6,595 bases of DNA from an uncultured Eubacteriales bacterium (GCA_900554225.1 USGH01000151.1:1-6595); one strand, 5' to 3'. Shown: positions 1 to 5,339, counted from the first letter of the stretch. Notes: generated by a model from the letters alone, not told the origin. Made by a program: numbers and translations.

Positions 1-104
1 TGCGCGATGGTTCCGTGGTCGAAACGGGTACGCACGACGAGCTTCTTGAAAAAGGCGGATTCTACGCCAAGCTCTGGAACAGCCAGTTTGCGGTGCAGGA
101 ATAA
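1..104 (+). CDS. ABC exporter (permease-ATPase fusion type), C-terminal end only
   Basis: Only the last 33 codons are present, read from position 3 to a TAA at 102-104. The visible peptide contains RDGSVVETGTHDELLEKGG followed by FYAKLWNSQF. This is the typical end of the nucleotide-binding domain of MsbA/LmrA/MdlB-type exporters: the strand after the H-loop, the E-x-G-T-H-x-E-L-L motif, then a helix ending in a conserved Gln. The Walker motifs and membrane part lie outside the window, so substrate and half- or full-transporter status cannot be judged. The gene converges on the met operon and is unlikely to be functionally linked to it. An ATPase-only exporter subunit is possible, but the ending is more typical of fused exporters. 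Confidence 0.85.
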   Translation, partial: RDGSVVETGTHDELLEKGGFYAKLWNSQFAVQE

Positions 105-129
105 AAATACCCCCAAAAAGGTGGACACA

Positions 130-165
130 AAAACTCCCGTTGCATTACACAACAGGAGTTTTTTT
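130..165. terminator. Bidirectional rho-independent terminator between convergent genes
   Basis: Arms 130-142 and 150-162 form a 13-position stem around a 7-nt loop. In the plus-strand RNA there is one C-A mismatch, and a run of seven T (159-165) follows. In the minus-strand RNA the same position becomes a G-U wobble, so the stem is continuous, and five U follow (133-129). The hairpin therefore serves both the exporter gene ending at 104 and metQ ending at 228. Confidence 0.9.
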
Positions 166-227
166 ATATGTCAGGAATATGACGATCTGAAGTCGTTCAG
201 CGTCCCCGTGGGTTATTCGTTTCTATC

Positions 228-1037
228 TTAGAAAATTGCAACCACTGCGCCGCCGTAGGTGTTTGTGATGTAGTCGCGGACGGTGTCGCTCAGAAGGGCT
301 TCCTTGAGTGCCTTGGTTTTCTCGGTGTTTTCATTGCCTTCCTTAACAACGAGGACGTTTGCGAAGGTCTGTGCTGCTTCAGAGGCTGCGTCCTCTGCGG
401 CGAGGGAGTCGTTGGAGCTCAGACCTGCACCGAGGGCGTAGTTGCCGTTGATGACTGCCACTGCCACTTCATCGAGAACGGTAGGCAGGAGTGCGGCTTC
501 CATTTCCTTGATGTCGTAGTTGTGCGGATTGTCGGTGATGTCGTTCTTGGTTGCCGTCAGACCTACGCCGTCCTTCAGGGTGATCAGACCCTGTGCGGCA
601 AGGAGCTGGAGTGCGCGGGCTTCGTTTGTGGTATCGTTCGGTACGGCAATGGAGGCACCATCCGGCAGAGCGGCGAGGGAATCTACAGTGCCGCGATAGA
701 TGGCGAACGGCTCATAGTGAATCTGTGCAACGGATACGAGGTGGGTCTTGTTTTCCTCATTGAAGGAATCGAGGTACGGCTGATGCTGGAAGTAGTTTGC
801 GTCTACCTCACCGTCCTCCGTGAACTGGTTCGGCGTTACGTAATCGGACACGACCTTGATGTCCAGCGTGTAGCCCTTTTCTTCGAGAAGCGGCTTGCAT
901 ACCTCTAAGATTTCCGCGTGCGGCGTGGAGGTTGCGGCTACCGTGATCGTCTTGTCGTCGGCGTTGGAGCTGCCGCAGGAGGCCAGGCCCGGAATCAGAA
1001 GTGCGGCTGCGAGAATCAGAGAAGCGAGTTTTTTCAT
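228..1037 (-). CDS. metQ: Methionine-binding lipoprotein MetQ (NlpA family)
   Basis: This is the extracytoplasmic receptor that captures methionine (D- or L-) and delivers it to MetNI. The 269-residue protein starts with a lipoprotein signal peptide: two Lys, a hydrophobic run, then lipobox LASC with Cys21 as the lipidation site. The mature part shows NlpA/MetQ landmarks in order: YFQHQPYLD (82-90), AVPND (131-135), a GLITLKDGVGL segment (150-160), and INGNYA (196-201). The last corresponds to the segment where family members carry a ligand-contacting Asn. The ending GGAV is also typical. Length matches the family. The ATG is preceded by AAGGAG (1046-1051) at 9 nt from the start. It is the last gene of metNIQ, 101 bp behind metI, and is followed by the terminator at 130-165. 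The exact ligand (L-Met, D-Met or a related compound) cannot be told from sequence. Confidence 0.95.
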   Translation of the reverse strand: MKKLASLILAAALLIPGLASCGSSNADDKTITVAATSTPHAEILEVCKPLLEEKGYTLDIKVVSDYVTPNQFTEDGEVDANYFQHQPYLDSFNEENKTHLVSVAQIHYEPFAIYRGTVDSLAALPDGASIAVPNDTTNEARALQLLAAQGLITLKDGVGLTATKNDITDNPHNYDIKEMEAALLPTVLDEVAVAVINGNYALGAGLSSNDSLAAEDAASEAAQTFANVLVVKEGNENTEKTKALKEALLSDTVRDYITNTYGGAVVAIF

Positions 1038-1138
1038 GATGAATACTCCTTATTTTATATTTTTGTTTTTTTGAATTTGGATTGTGCCGGGAAAATCTAT
1101 GATAAAGGCATCGCTGCCGGATTTTTTGGGCTTATCGT
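1038..1138 (-). other. metI-metQ intergenic spacer with weak GNRA hairpin
   Basis: This 101-bp spacer is long for a tight ABC operon. In the minus-strand RNA it contains a small hairpin at 1107-1118, a 4-bp GGCA/UGCC stem capped by the GNRA tetraloop GCGA, loosely enclosed by GAUAA and UUAUC. An A-rich stretch then leads to the AAGGAG ribosome site of metQ. I see no promoter of comparable quality to the one at 3107-3135. The spacer may let metQ be translated or stabilised separately from metNI, since binding proteins are usually needed in excess. The role is inference. Confidence 0.35.
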
Positions 1139-1825
1139 TCAGTTACGGATCCGTTTGTCGCTCCGTTTGGCAAGCCGACTGAGCACCTCCTGCGCGATCT
1201 GCACGAGAATGATCAGCAGCAGAGAGGAGATATACATGATCTCCGGCTGGAATCGATAGAGTCCGTACTGGATGGCAAGCTGTCCCAATCCGCCGCCTGC
1301 GATCAGGTACGACATCGGCGTATAACCGAGGATGGTGGTCAGGGCAATCGCACCGCCTACGAGCAGGGACGGTTTTGCTTCCGGCAGTACCACCTTCCAG
1401 ATGATCTGCCAGTTGGTCGAACCCATGGACTGCGCCGCTTCAATCACACCGCGATCCACCTCACGGAGGGACGATTCCACCATCCGCGCCACAAACGGAG
1501 CCGCCGCCACCACCAGATAGAAGATAAACGCGCGGTCGCCCATTTTGGTACCGACGACGAGCTTGGCGATCGGTTGGATCATGACGAGCAGGATGATAAA
1601 CGGTACCGAGCGGATGATGTTGACGATCACGCCGGTCACGCTGTTGATCGTGCGGTTCGGGAAGATGGAATCCTTTGCCGTACCGTACAGGAGGATCCCA
1701 AGCGGAACACCGATGATGTACGCCAGAATCGTGGAGAGCAGTGTTATTTTTAAGGTATCCCATAAGGCTGTGCCGTATTGTGCCGCCATGCCGTCTCCAA
1801 ACAATCCCATGAAAAACTCACGCAT
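1139..1825 (-). CDS. metI: Methionine ABC transporter permease MetI
   Basis: This is the membrane subunit of the methionine importer; two copies form the channel that MetN drives. The 228-residue protein has about five hydrophobic segments (roughly 23-49, 64-86, 99-116, 152-177 and 196-214), as expected for this small permease family. The cytoplasmic EAA coupling loop, which docks on the ATPase, reads EAAQSMGSTNWQIIWKVVLP at 129-148. The family's glycine-rich stretch follows as AGGGLGQLAIQYG (176-188). The start ATG lies inside the end of metN, giving an 8-bp overlap, and is preceded by AGGAGG (1835-1840) nine bases upstream. Overlap and ribosome site point to translational coupling with metN. 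Length is close to the roughly 217 residues of the E. coli protein, with a slightly extended basic C-terminus (RLAKRSDKRIRN). Confidence 0.95.
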   Translation of the reverse strand: MREFFMGLFGDGMAAQYGTALWDTLKITLLSTILAYIIGVPLGILLYGTAKDSIFPNRTINSVTGVIVNIIRSVPFIILLVMIQPIAKLVVGTKMGDRAFIFYLVVAAAPFVARMVESSLREVDRGVIEAAQSMGSTNWQIIWKVVLPEAKPSLLVGGAIALTTILGYTPMSYLIAGGGLGQLAIQYGLYRFQPEIMYISSLLLIILVQIAQEVLSRLAKRSDKRIRN

Positions 1826-2843
1826 GATCTTCCGCCTCCTCTCTGTTTTCCGTATATTCTATATCCTCATACACGATTTTGCGGCTCTCCAGATATTTGC
1901 GGATCCGCGCCACCGCCGCTTCATCGTCCGGAAGCTGCAAGAGCATCTGTCCATACGCTCTGCCGTCGATGTTTTTCGTATCCGCGCCCAAGATATTGAC
2001 CGCCGCGCGGCATTCAAGGGAGAGATTGGAGATCACCGGCTCGAACGCGGACTGTCCATCGAATACAACGCGAATCACACAGTTGCCATGGATCTCGGAT
2101 ACCGCACTCTGTTTCGGCAAGATCAGCTCTCTGGCAATGGCGGACTGTGGCGAAACGAATATATCCTTCACCAACCCGGATTCTGCGACCACACCGCCGT
2201 CCAGCACCGCGACCTTGTTGCAGATCTGCTCTACGACCTTCATCTCATGGGTAATCACCACTATCGTCACGCCCATGGTCCGGTTGATCTCCTGTAGGAG
2301 GGACAAAATCGAACGTGTGGTGTTCGGGTCGAGGGCGCTGGTCGCTTCGTCACAGAGGAGTACCTCCGGATCCATAGCAAGCGCACGGGCAATCGCGACC
2401 CGCTGTTTCTGACCGCCGGACAGCTGTGCGGGATAGTTCTGCATTCGATCCGCAAGTCCGACGACCTCCAATAGATGCTTTGCCTTCTCGATCGCTTCCT
2501 TTTTCGGAACACCGGCAATCTCCATCGGATAGCAGACATTCTTCAATGCCGTGCGCTGGGCAAGGAGGTTGAAGTTCTGGAAGATCATGGAGATCGATCG
2601 CCGTGTAGCAAGCAGCTCCCTGTTCGACAGGGTGGAAAGATCGGTGCCTTTGAAGATCACCTTACCGGAGGTCGGCTTCTCAAGAAAGTTGATACAGCGG
2701 ACCAGTGTGGATTTTCCGGCACCGGAGAGTCCGATGATCCCGAAAATGTCTCCTTTTTCCACGTGGAGGGATACGTCGCGCACCGCTTCCACTGTCGTTT
2801 TATCGGTTTGGAAGGTTTTTGTGATGTGTTCAAGCCTGATCAA
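1818..2843 (-). CDS. metN: Methionine import ATP-binding protein MetN
   Basis: This ATPase powers methionine uptake through MetI. The 341-residue protein contains, in order, Walker A GLSGAGKS (38-45), Q-loop Gln89, signature LSGGQKQR (141-148), Walker B VLLCDE (161-166) and the H-loop His199. After about residue 250 comes the NIL/ACT-like C-terminal domain, including ILGADTKNIDGRAYGQMLLQ (284-303). In characterised MetN proteins this domain binds methionine and holds the pump inactive when internal methionine is high (trans-inhibition), so feedback on activity is expected here too. All catalytic motifs are intact. The start codon is TTG, supported by AAGGAG (2851-2856) at a 7-nt spacing; no ATG near the conserved N-terminus would fit. 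It is the first structural gene of metNIQ, downstream of a leader peptide and attenuator, and overlaps metI by 8 bp. Confidence 0.96.
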   Translation of the reverse strand: MIRLEHITKTFQTDKTTVEAVRDVSLHVEKGDIFGIIGLSGAGKSTLVRCINFLEKPTSGKVIFKGTDLSTLSNRELLATRRSISMIFQNFNLLAQRTALKNVCYPMEIAGVPKKEAIEKAKHLLEVVGLADRMQNYPAQLSGGQKQRVAIARALAMDPEVLLCDEATSALDPNTTRSILSLLQEINRTMGVTIVVITHEMKVVEQICNKVAVLDGGVVAESGLVKDIFVSPQSAIARELILPKQSAVSEIHGNCVIRVVFDGQSAFEPVISNLSLECRAAVNILGADTKNIDGRAYGQMLLQLPDDEAAVARIRKYLESRKIVYEDIEYTENREEAEDHA

Positions 2844-2850
2844 AGTGGTA

Positions 2851-2856
2851 CTCCTT
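2851..2856 (-). promoter_or_regulatory. Ribosome binding site fixing the TTG start of metN
   Basis: AAGGAG, within GGAAGGAG, sits 7 nt before TTG at 2843-2841. The residues that follow (I-R-L-E-H-I-T) match the usual MetN N-terminus, so the rare start codon is well supported. Confidence 0.85.
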
Positions 2857-2864
2857 CCGGTATA

Positions 2865-2888
2865 GCGGGGTATATTGTATACCGCCGC
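2865..2888 (-). promoter_or_regulatory. Stable hairpin just upstream of the metN ribosome site
   Basis: In the minus-strand RNA, arms 2888-2878 and 2874-2865 pair over 10 bp (GCGG/CCGC plus GGUAUA/UAUACC) with one bulged C at 2884 and a CAA loop. It lies between the attenuator T-run and the metN ribosome site, ending 8 nt before AAGGAG. A second UAUACC copy beside the ribosome site could compete for the GGUAUA arm. The structure has no U-run, so it is not a terminator. It may affect translation or protect the 5' end of processed mRNA; this role is inferred. Confidence 0.55.
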
Positions 2889-2893
2889 TTTGA

Positions 2894-2934
2894 TATAAAA
2901 ATAGTCCGGGAACGGCAGAAAACCTATCCCGGAC
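2894..2934 (-). terminator. Intrinsic terminator (attenuator) ahead of metN
   Basis: In the minus-strand RNA, GUCCGGGA (2934-2927) pairs perfectly with UCCCGGAC (2911-2904) for 8 GC-rich base pairs. Two more G-C pairs form inside the loop, and UAUUUUUAUAU follows directly. It lies 31 nt after the leader peptide stop and about 50 nt before metN, so it would stop transcription before the structural genes. It has no other gene to terminate than the leader, which is why I call it an attenuator. Confidence 0.85.
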
Positions 2935-3012
2935 CGGTATTATCATTTACGGATGTTTTTTATCGTCAATGGCAAGAGACACAACAAAAACGCCCGTACA
3001 ACACCGCCCGGG
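2928..3012 (-). promoter_or_regulatory. Candidate antiterminator pairing between leader codons and terminator 5' arm
   Basis: In the minus-strand RNA, CCCGGGCGGU (3012-3003, inside leader codons 15-18) can pair with ACCGGUCCGGG (2938-2928). This gives seven continuous pairs including one G-U, a bulged G at 2935, then three more pairs. Pairing would occupy the terminator's 5' arm and allow read-through into metN. The complementarity is read directly; its use in the cell is inference. Confidence 0.5.
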
Positions 3013-3055
3013 TATCCTGCATTCGCATCATAATTGCCTGACAGCTCGTTCTCAT
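2966..3055 (-). CDS. Met/Cys-rich leader peptide of the metNIQ operon
   Basis: A 29-codon reading frame begins 45-50 nt after the predicted transcription start. Its ATG has AAGGAGG (3066-3072) ten bases upstream, and it ends with TGA at 2968-2966. The peptide has Met at 1, 9, 10 and 12 (segment AIMMRMQ) and Cys at 5, 24, 25 and 28, ending FCCVSCH. Four Met and four Cys in 29 residues is far above normal and matches the sulfur amino acid theme of the operon. It has no signal peptide or membrane segment. The likely role is regulatory: ribosome progress through the Met or Cys codons would choose between the terminator at 2894-2934 and the alternative pairing at 2928-3012. Polycysteine leader peptides that act as attenuators are known in mycobacteria; I do not recognise this sequence as a named family. 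An in-frame ATG at 3148 lies upstream of the promoter and is unlikely to be used. Confidence 0.75.
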   Translation of the reverse strand: MRTSCQAIMMRMQDTRAVLYGRFCCVSCH

Positions 3056-3106
3056 GACCGTTGTGCCTCCTTCCACAGAATTGCGCGTTTCGCTTTCGTT
3101 GTCATG

Positions 3107-3135
3107 ATTATAGCATATACGTGCGGGATTGTCAA
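3107..3135 (-). promoter_or_regulatory. Perfect SigA promoter of the metNIQ leader
   Basis: The minus strand reads TTGACA (3135-3130), exactly 17 bp, then TATAAT (3112-3107), with a TG one base before the -10 (extended -10). Every consensus base is present. The start of transcription is expected near 3100, giving about 45 nt of leader before the small peptide. With such a strong promoter, regulation is expected downstream of initiation, which fits the attenuator. Confidence 0.9.
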
Positions 3136-3200
3136 GAGAAGTTTGCAAATTTCCGCCGCCTTGCTCTATGGAAAATGTACCAATTCCACCTGTCGTTTTT

Positions 3201-3297
3201 TGTCACATCTGCACAATCGATCTGACACGGTATCCAAAGCGCACAGAAAAAATCTGTGCAGCCTGACAAAACACAATGCTGCGGCAGCACCGTGTCA
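3201..3297. repeat. Cluster of nested inverted repeats in a gene-free region
   Basis: The stretch 3136-3391 has no convincing gene on either strand. Within it, TGACACGGT (3223-3231) and ACCGTGTCA (3289-3297) are perfect 9-bp complements. They enclose a perfect 7-bp hairpin, GCACAGA-AAAAA-TCTGTGC (3241-3259), and a short GCTG-CGG-CAGC hairpin (3278-3288). Together they can draw as a three-way junction on either strand. A competing dyad, TGTCACATC and GATCTGACA with one mismatch (3201-3209 and 3219-3227), shares bases with the outer stem. None has a proper U-run, so these are not terminators. A structured RNA, operators or a decayed small repeat element are all possible. Confidence 0.55.
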
Positions 3298-3339
3298 TGC
3301 TGCAAAACCATGCATTTTTCTTCGCGATCTTACCGTGCG

Positions 3340-3377
3340 AGAAAGAAGGCTCCGCAATACCGCAGTACCGCAGAGCC
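3340..3377 (-). terminator. Weak intrinsic terminator after the 106-residue ORF
   Basis: In the minus-strand RNA, GGCUCUGC (3377-3370) pairs with GCGGAGCC (3355-3348) over 8 bp with one U-G. The 14-nt loop is followed by the interrupted U-run UUCUUUCU. It begins 15 nt after the stop of the small gene. The loop region includes a tandem 8-bp duplication, TACCGCAG twice (3358-3373). The imperfect tail suggests partial termination. Confidence 0.6.
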
Positions 3378-3391
3378 TAATATAACGTTTT

Positions 3392-3712
3392 TCAGTCCGC
3401 GTACCGGACAAATTCAAGCGTGTGGTATTCGAGAATGACACGTCTGTCCGGGGTCACTCCCTCGCGAAACCGATGATACTGCACCTCAAAATACCGTTCA
3501 TCGCCCTCTCCGCCCGCATGAATGGTGAAAATGTGATTTGCGCTCTTCCCTTTCATCATGACCTGCTCCGGCAGAAGATGGGTCAGCATCAATTCCCGGA
3601 ACATCATGGTGGGAAACGCGTTGTGGATACACATCCGGAAAAAGTTCTCCGCGTCCGCAATCGAGCCTTCCGTGAATGTTCTCTCGCGGATCTCATCCCA
3701 GTTGTCCGTCAT
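3392..3712 (-). CDS. Small protein of unknown function, 106 residues
   Basis: I do not recognise a family. The protein starts MTDNWDEIRERTF, has a helical-looking N-terminal half with the segment NAFPTMMFRELMLTHLLPEQ, then alternating hydrophobic strands (ANHIFTIHAGG, ERYFEVQYHRF, RRVILEYHTLEFVRY). This suggests a small soluble alpha/beta fold. No signal peptide, membrane segment or metal motif is visible. The ATG at 3712-3710 is chosen because AAGGAGG (3721-3727) lies 8 nt upstream; a GTG 30 bp earlier at 3742 would put that ribosome site inside the coding region. The gene follows the solute-binding lipoprotein by 33 bp with no terminator between, so the two are probably cotranscribed, and a weak terminator follows. 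It may be a cytoplasmic partner of that lipoprotein or merely a passenger in the transcript. The strong ribosome site and clean frame support a real gene. Confidence 0.7.
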   Translation of the reverse strand: MTDNWDEIRERTFTEGSIADAENFFRMCIHNAFPTMMFRELMLTHLLPEQVMMKGKSANHIFTIHAGGEGDERYFEVQYHRFREGVTPDRRVILEYHTLEFVRYAD

Positions 3713-3745
3713 AGGAATCCCCTCCTTCCTTTGTTCGCGCACCGA

Positions 3746-5257
3746 TCATTCACCAAGCTTGGCGTAATCCGCAACGAGCTTTTCGATATTCTTGGAAAGC
3801 GTGCCGCTCTGCTTCTGATAGAAGGACGCGATGTCGGCATTGTTCTTCGATGCCATCGTGTAGAGATTCGTCTTTGCATTGCCGATACCGAATACCACAG
3901 AGCAGTCGTACACCTGCGTATCGAAAATGATGTCCACCATGTCGGCGGAATCCTCATCGCGGGAGTACTTCGTCTTCAGCATCGTATCGTAGTAGGCGGC
4001 GCGCACGGTATTTATAGACATGGAGTTGAGTGCTTCCAGAATGATGGAGGTGCGGTTCTGGTCGGATACCGTCGCCGGTACGGAAATACCGAAGAAATTG
4101 CCGTTGTTGTAGTTGTAATACTGCGCCTGCGATTCGTCATATTTGGCGCACGGCAGGATTCCGAAGTTCGCTTCCATGTCGCGCAGAGCTTTCGACCAGC
4201 TGATGCACTCCACCCAGAAGAGGGACTGATTGCCGGGGAACATGATCTCCTGTACACGGTGGTTGTTGGACAGCCCCTTGGTGTTGTTCTTCATTTCCGC
4301 GTCGTATAGGAAAGTGTCGCCGTTTGCGTGGCAGATACTTACAACCTTTTCAAACGCACCGATAAACGGCTCCGCGTTGAAAGCAAATTCCGGCACGTCC
4401 TCCGCATTTTTTTGAGTGATGGTGTTGCCGCTGCCATAAATGAGATAGCAGTACAGCACACCGCGCCAGGACAGCAGACCATAATCGTCGTTGTCGTCGT
4501 ACACACCGTCGCCGTTGACGTCCTGACAAGCCGACAGTCCCATTTCGCCAAGCTTATCGATGGTCCATTTGCCGTCACGCACGAGCGCATACGGATCCTC
4601 AAGCTGATGATCATCCACGATATTCTTGTTGAAGAAGGTACAGATCGTCTCGTCGATCGGCGTAGTCAGAAAATCGCCGACTCCCATGAAAAGTCTGCCG
4701 CAGAGGGAGAGCTGACTGGCCGCATTGGAATCCCACAAGGGCTTGTCGAAATTCTGATACGGCAGGGAGTAGAGATCGAGCAGGAATCCATTGCGGGACA
4801 GAGCGAGCGTATCGGCACCCTGCATCAGGGACATATCGAAATTCCCGTCTGCGGCGACAATGGCATTCTTGATCTGCGCGCCGGTTTGGTAGCTTTCCTC
4901 GATTTGGATGTTCAGTCTGTCTTCCACGGAAACATTGCGCTGGAAGATCGCGGACGGCACGGCATCCCCGGAGTCCTCCTCCATGGTGACAAATACGGTC
5001 GTGAACCAGTCGTTCGATTCCGGATTCGCGTTGTAGATCATGTAGGTGTAGCCTTCAAAATCGGATTCCGGAAGATCGTCGGAAATGACCGCCTCTGTCT
5101 CCGTTTCCGTCTCGGTTTCCGTGTTTTCCGCAGACTCCGCGCCGACGGTTTCACTCTCTTTTTCACCCCCACCGGCTCCGGACGAGCATCCGGCAAACGG
5201 CAGGGTCAGCAGCATGGCAAGAAGCAGGCAAAGGACGCGACGTTTGGCATTGTACAT
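3746..5257 (-). CDS. Solute-binding lipoprotein with EF-hand-like loop (ABC importer type)
   Basis: A 503-residue surface lipoprotein that resembles extracellular solute-binding proteins of clostridial ABC importers, probably for carbohydrates or other small organic solutes. The signal peptide ends in lipobox FAGC with Cys24. A low-complexity acidic linker (about 25-64) contains five Thr-Glu pairs. The two-lobed binding domain follows. It includes a 12-residue EF-hand-like loop, DVNGDGVYDDND (246-257), with acidic or Asn residues at positions 1, 3, 5, 9 and 12, then DYG, a common Ca-binding signature in this group. Later landmarks NFGILPCAKYDE (364-375) and YYDTMLKTKYSRD (422-434) recur in the neighbouring gene, so the two are related. 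The start is ATG at 5257 because GGAGG (5263-5267) lies 5 nt before it; an upstream GTG overlaps that site. The gene has its own strong promoter. No permease or ATPase partner is visible. The ligand is unknown. Confidence 0.8.
   Translation of the reverse strand: MYNAKRRVLCLLLAMLLTLPFAGCSSGAGGGEKESETVGAESAENTETETETETEAVISDDLPESDFEGYTYMIYNANPESNDWFTTVFVTMEEDSGDAVPSAIFQRNVSVEDRLNIQIEESYQTGAQIKNAIVAADGNFDMSLMQGADTLALSRNGFLLDLYSLPYQNFDKPLWDSNAASQLSLCGRLFMGVGDFLTTPIDETICTFFNKNIVDDHQLEDPYALVRDGKWTIDKLGEMGLSACQDVNGDGVYDDNDDYGLLSWRGVLYCYLIYGSGNTITQKNAEDVPEFAFNAEPFIGAFEKVVSICHANGDTFLYDAEMKNNTKGLSNNHRVQEIMFPGNQSLFWVECISWSKALRDMEANFGILPCAKYDESQAQYYNYNNGNFFGISVPATVSDQNRTSIILEALNSMSINTVRAAYYDTMLKTKYSRDEDSADMVDIIFDTQVYDCSVVFGIGNAKTNLYTMASKNNADIASFYQKQSGTLSKNIEKLVADYAKLGE
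5093..5122 (-). repeat. Hexanucleotide repeat encoding (Thr-Glu)5
   Basis: Five 6-bp units of the type AC(G/C/A)GA(A/G) encode residues 46-55 of the lipoprotein, just after the lipidated Cys. It forms part of a flexible acidic tether between membrane and binding domain. Units differ at third codon positions, so the array looks partly decayed; copy number may still vary in frame between strains. Confidence 0.75.
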
Positions 5258-5296
5258 AGGCACCTCCGATAGGAATACATTTGTGATGGGATTTGA

Positions 5297-5308
5297 TTGT
5301 GTTCACAA
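5297..5308 (-). promoter_or_regulatory. Short dyad at the predicted transcription start (candidate operator)
   Basis: TTGTG and CACAA arms around a 2-bp centre lie 3-14 bp past the -10 box and straddle the expected start site near 5304. A repressor bound here would block initiation. The dyad is short and could occur by chance. Confidence 0.3.
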
Positions 5309-5310
5309 AG

Positions 5311-5339
5311 ATTATACCGCAGATGCGCTAATTTGTCAA
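5311..5339 (-). promoter_or_regulatory. Perfect SigA promoter of the solute-binding lipoprotein gene
   Basis: The minus strand reads TTGACA (5339-5334), 17 bp, then TATAAT (5316-5311), again a complete consensus. Transcription should start near 5304, leaving about 47 nt of untranslated leader before the ATG at 5257. The lipoprotein gene therefore need not depend on read-through from the paralogue upstream. No strong terminator is visible between 5340 and 5395, only a weak AU-rich 5-bp stem, so some read-through is also possible. Confidence 0.85.

Noticed and set aside
1545..2297. Plus-strand 250-codon frame opposite metI and metN
   Set aside because: It is antisense to two unmistakable genes with intact motifs, and its translation shows no recognisable domain.
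2844..3100. S-box (SAM-I) or T-box riboswitch upstream of metN
   Set aside because: I find no S-box core motifs and no T-box GGGTGGNACCGCG sequence. The leader before the small ORF is only about 45 nt, and the space is filled by the leader peptide and terminator.
2966..3148. 60-residue version of the leader ORF starting at 3148
   Set aside because: Its ATG lies upstream of the -35 box of a perfect promoter and has no ribosome site. The internal ATG at 3055 has AAGGAGG.
3142..3149. TTTGCAAA palindrome just upstream of the met -35 box as an operator
   Set aside because: An 8-bp AT-rich palindrome is too short to distinguish from chance without comparative data.
3241..3259. Perfect 7-bp hairpin read as a terminator
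   Set aside because: No T-run follows it on either strand.
3223..3297. tRNA or tRNA-like gene (cloverleaf of about 75 nt)
   Set aside because: There is no T-loop TTCRANYC, no D-loop GG and no proper anticodon arm. The length resemblance is coincidental.
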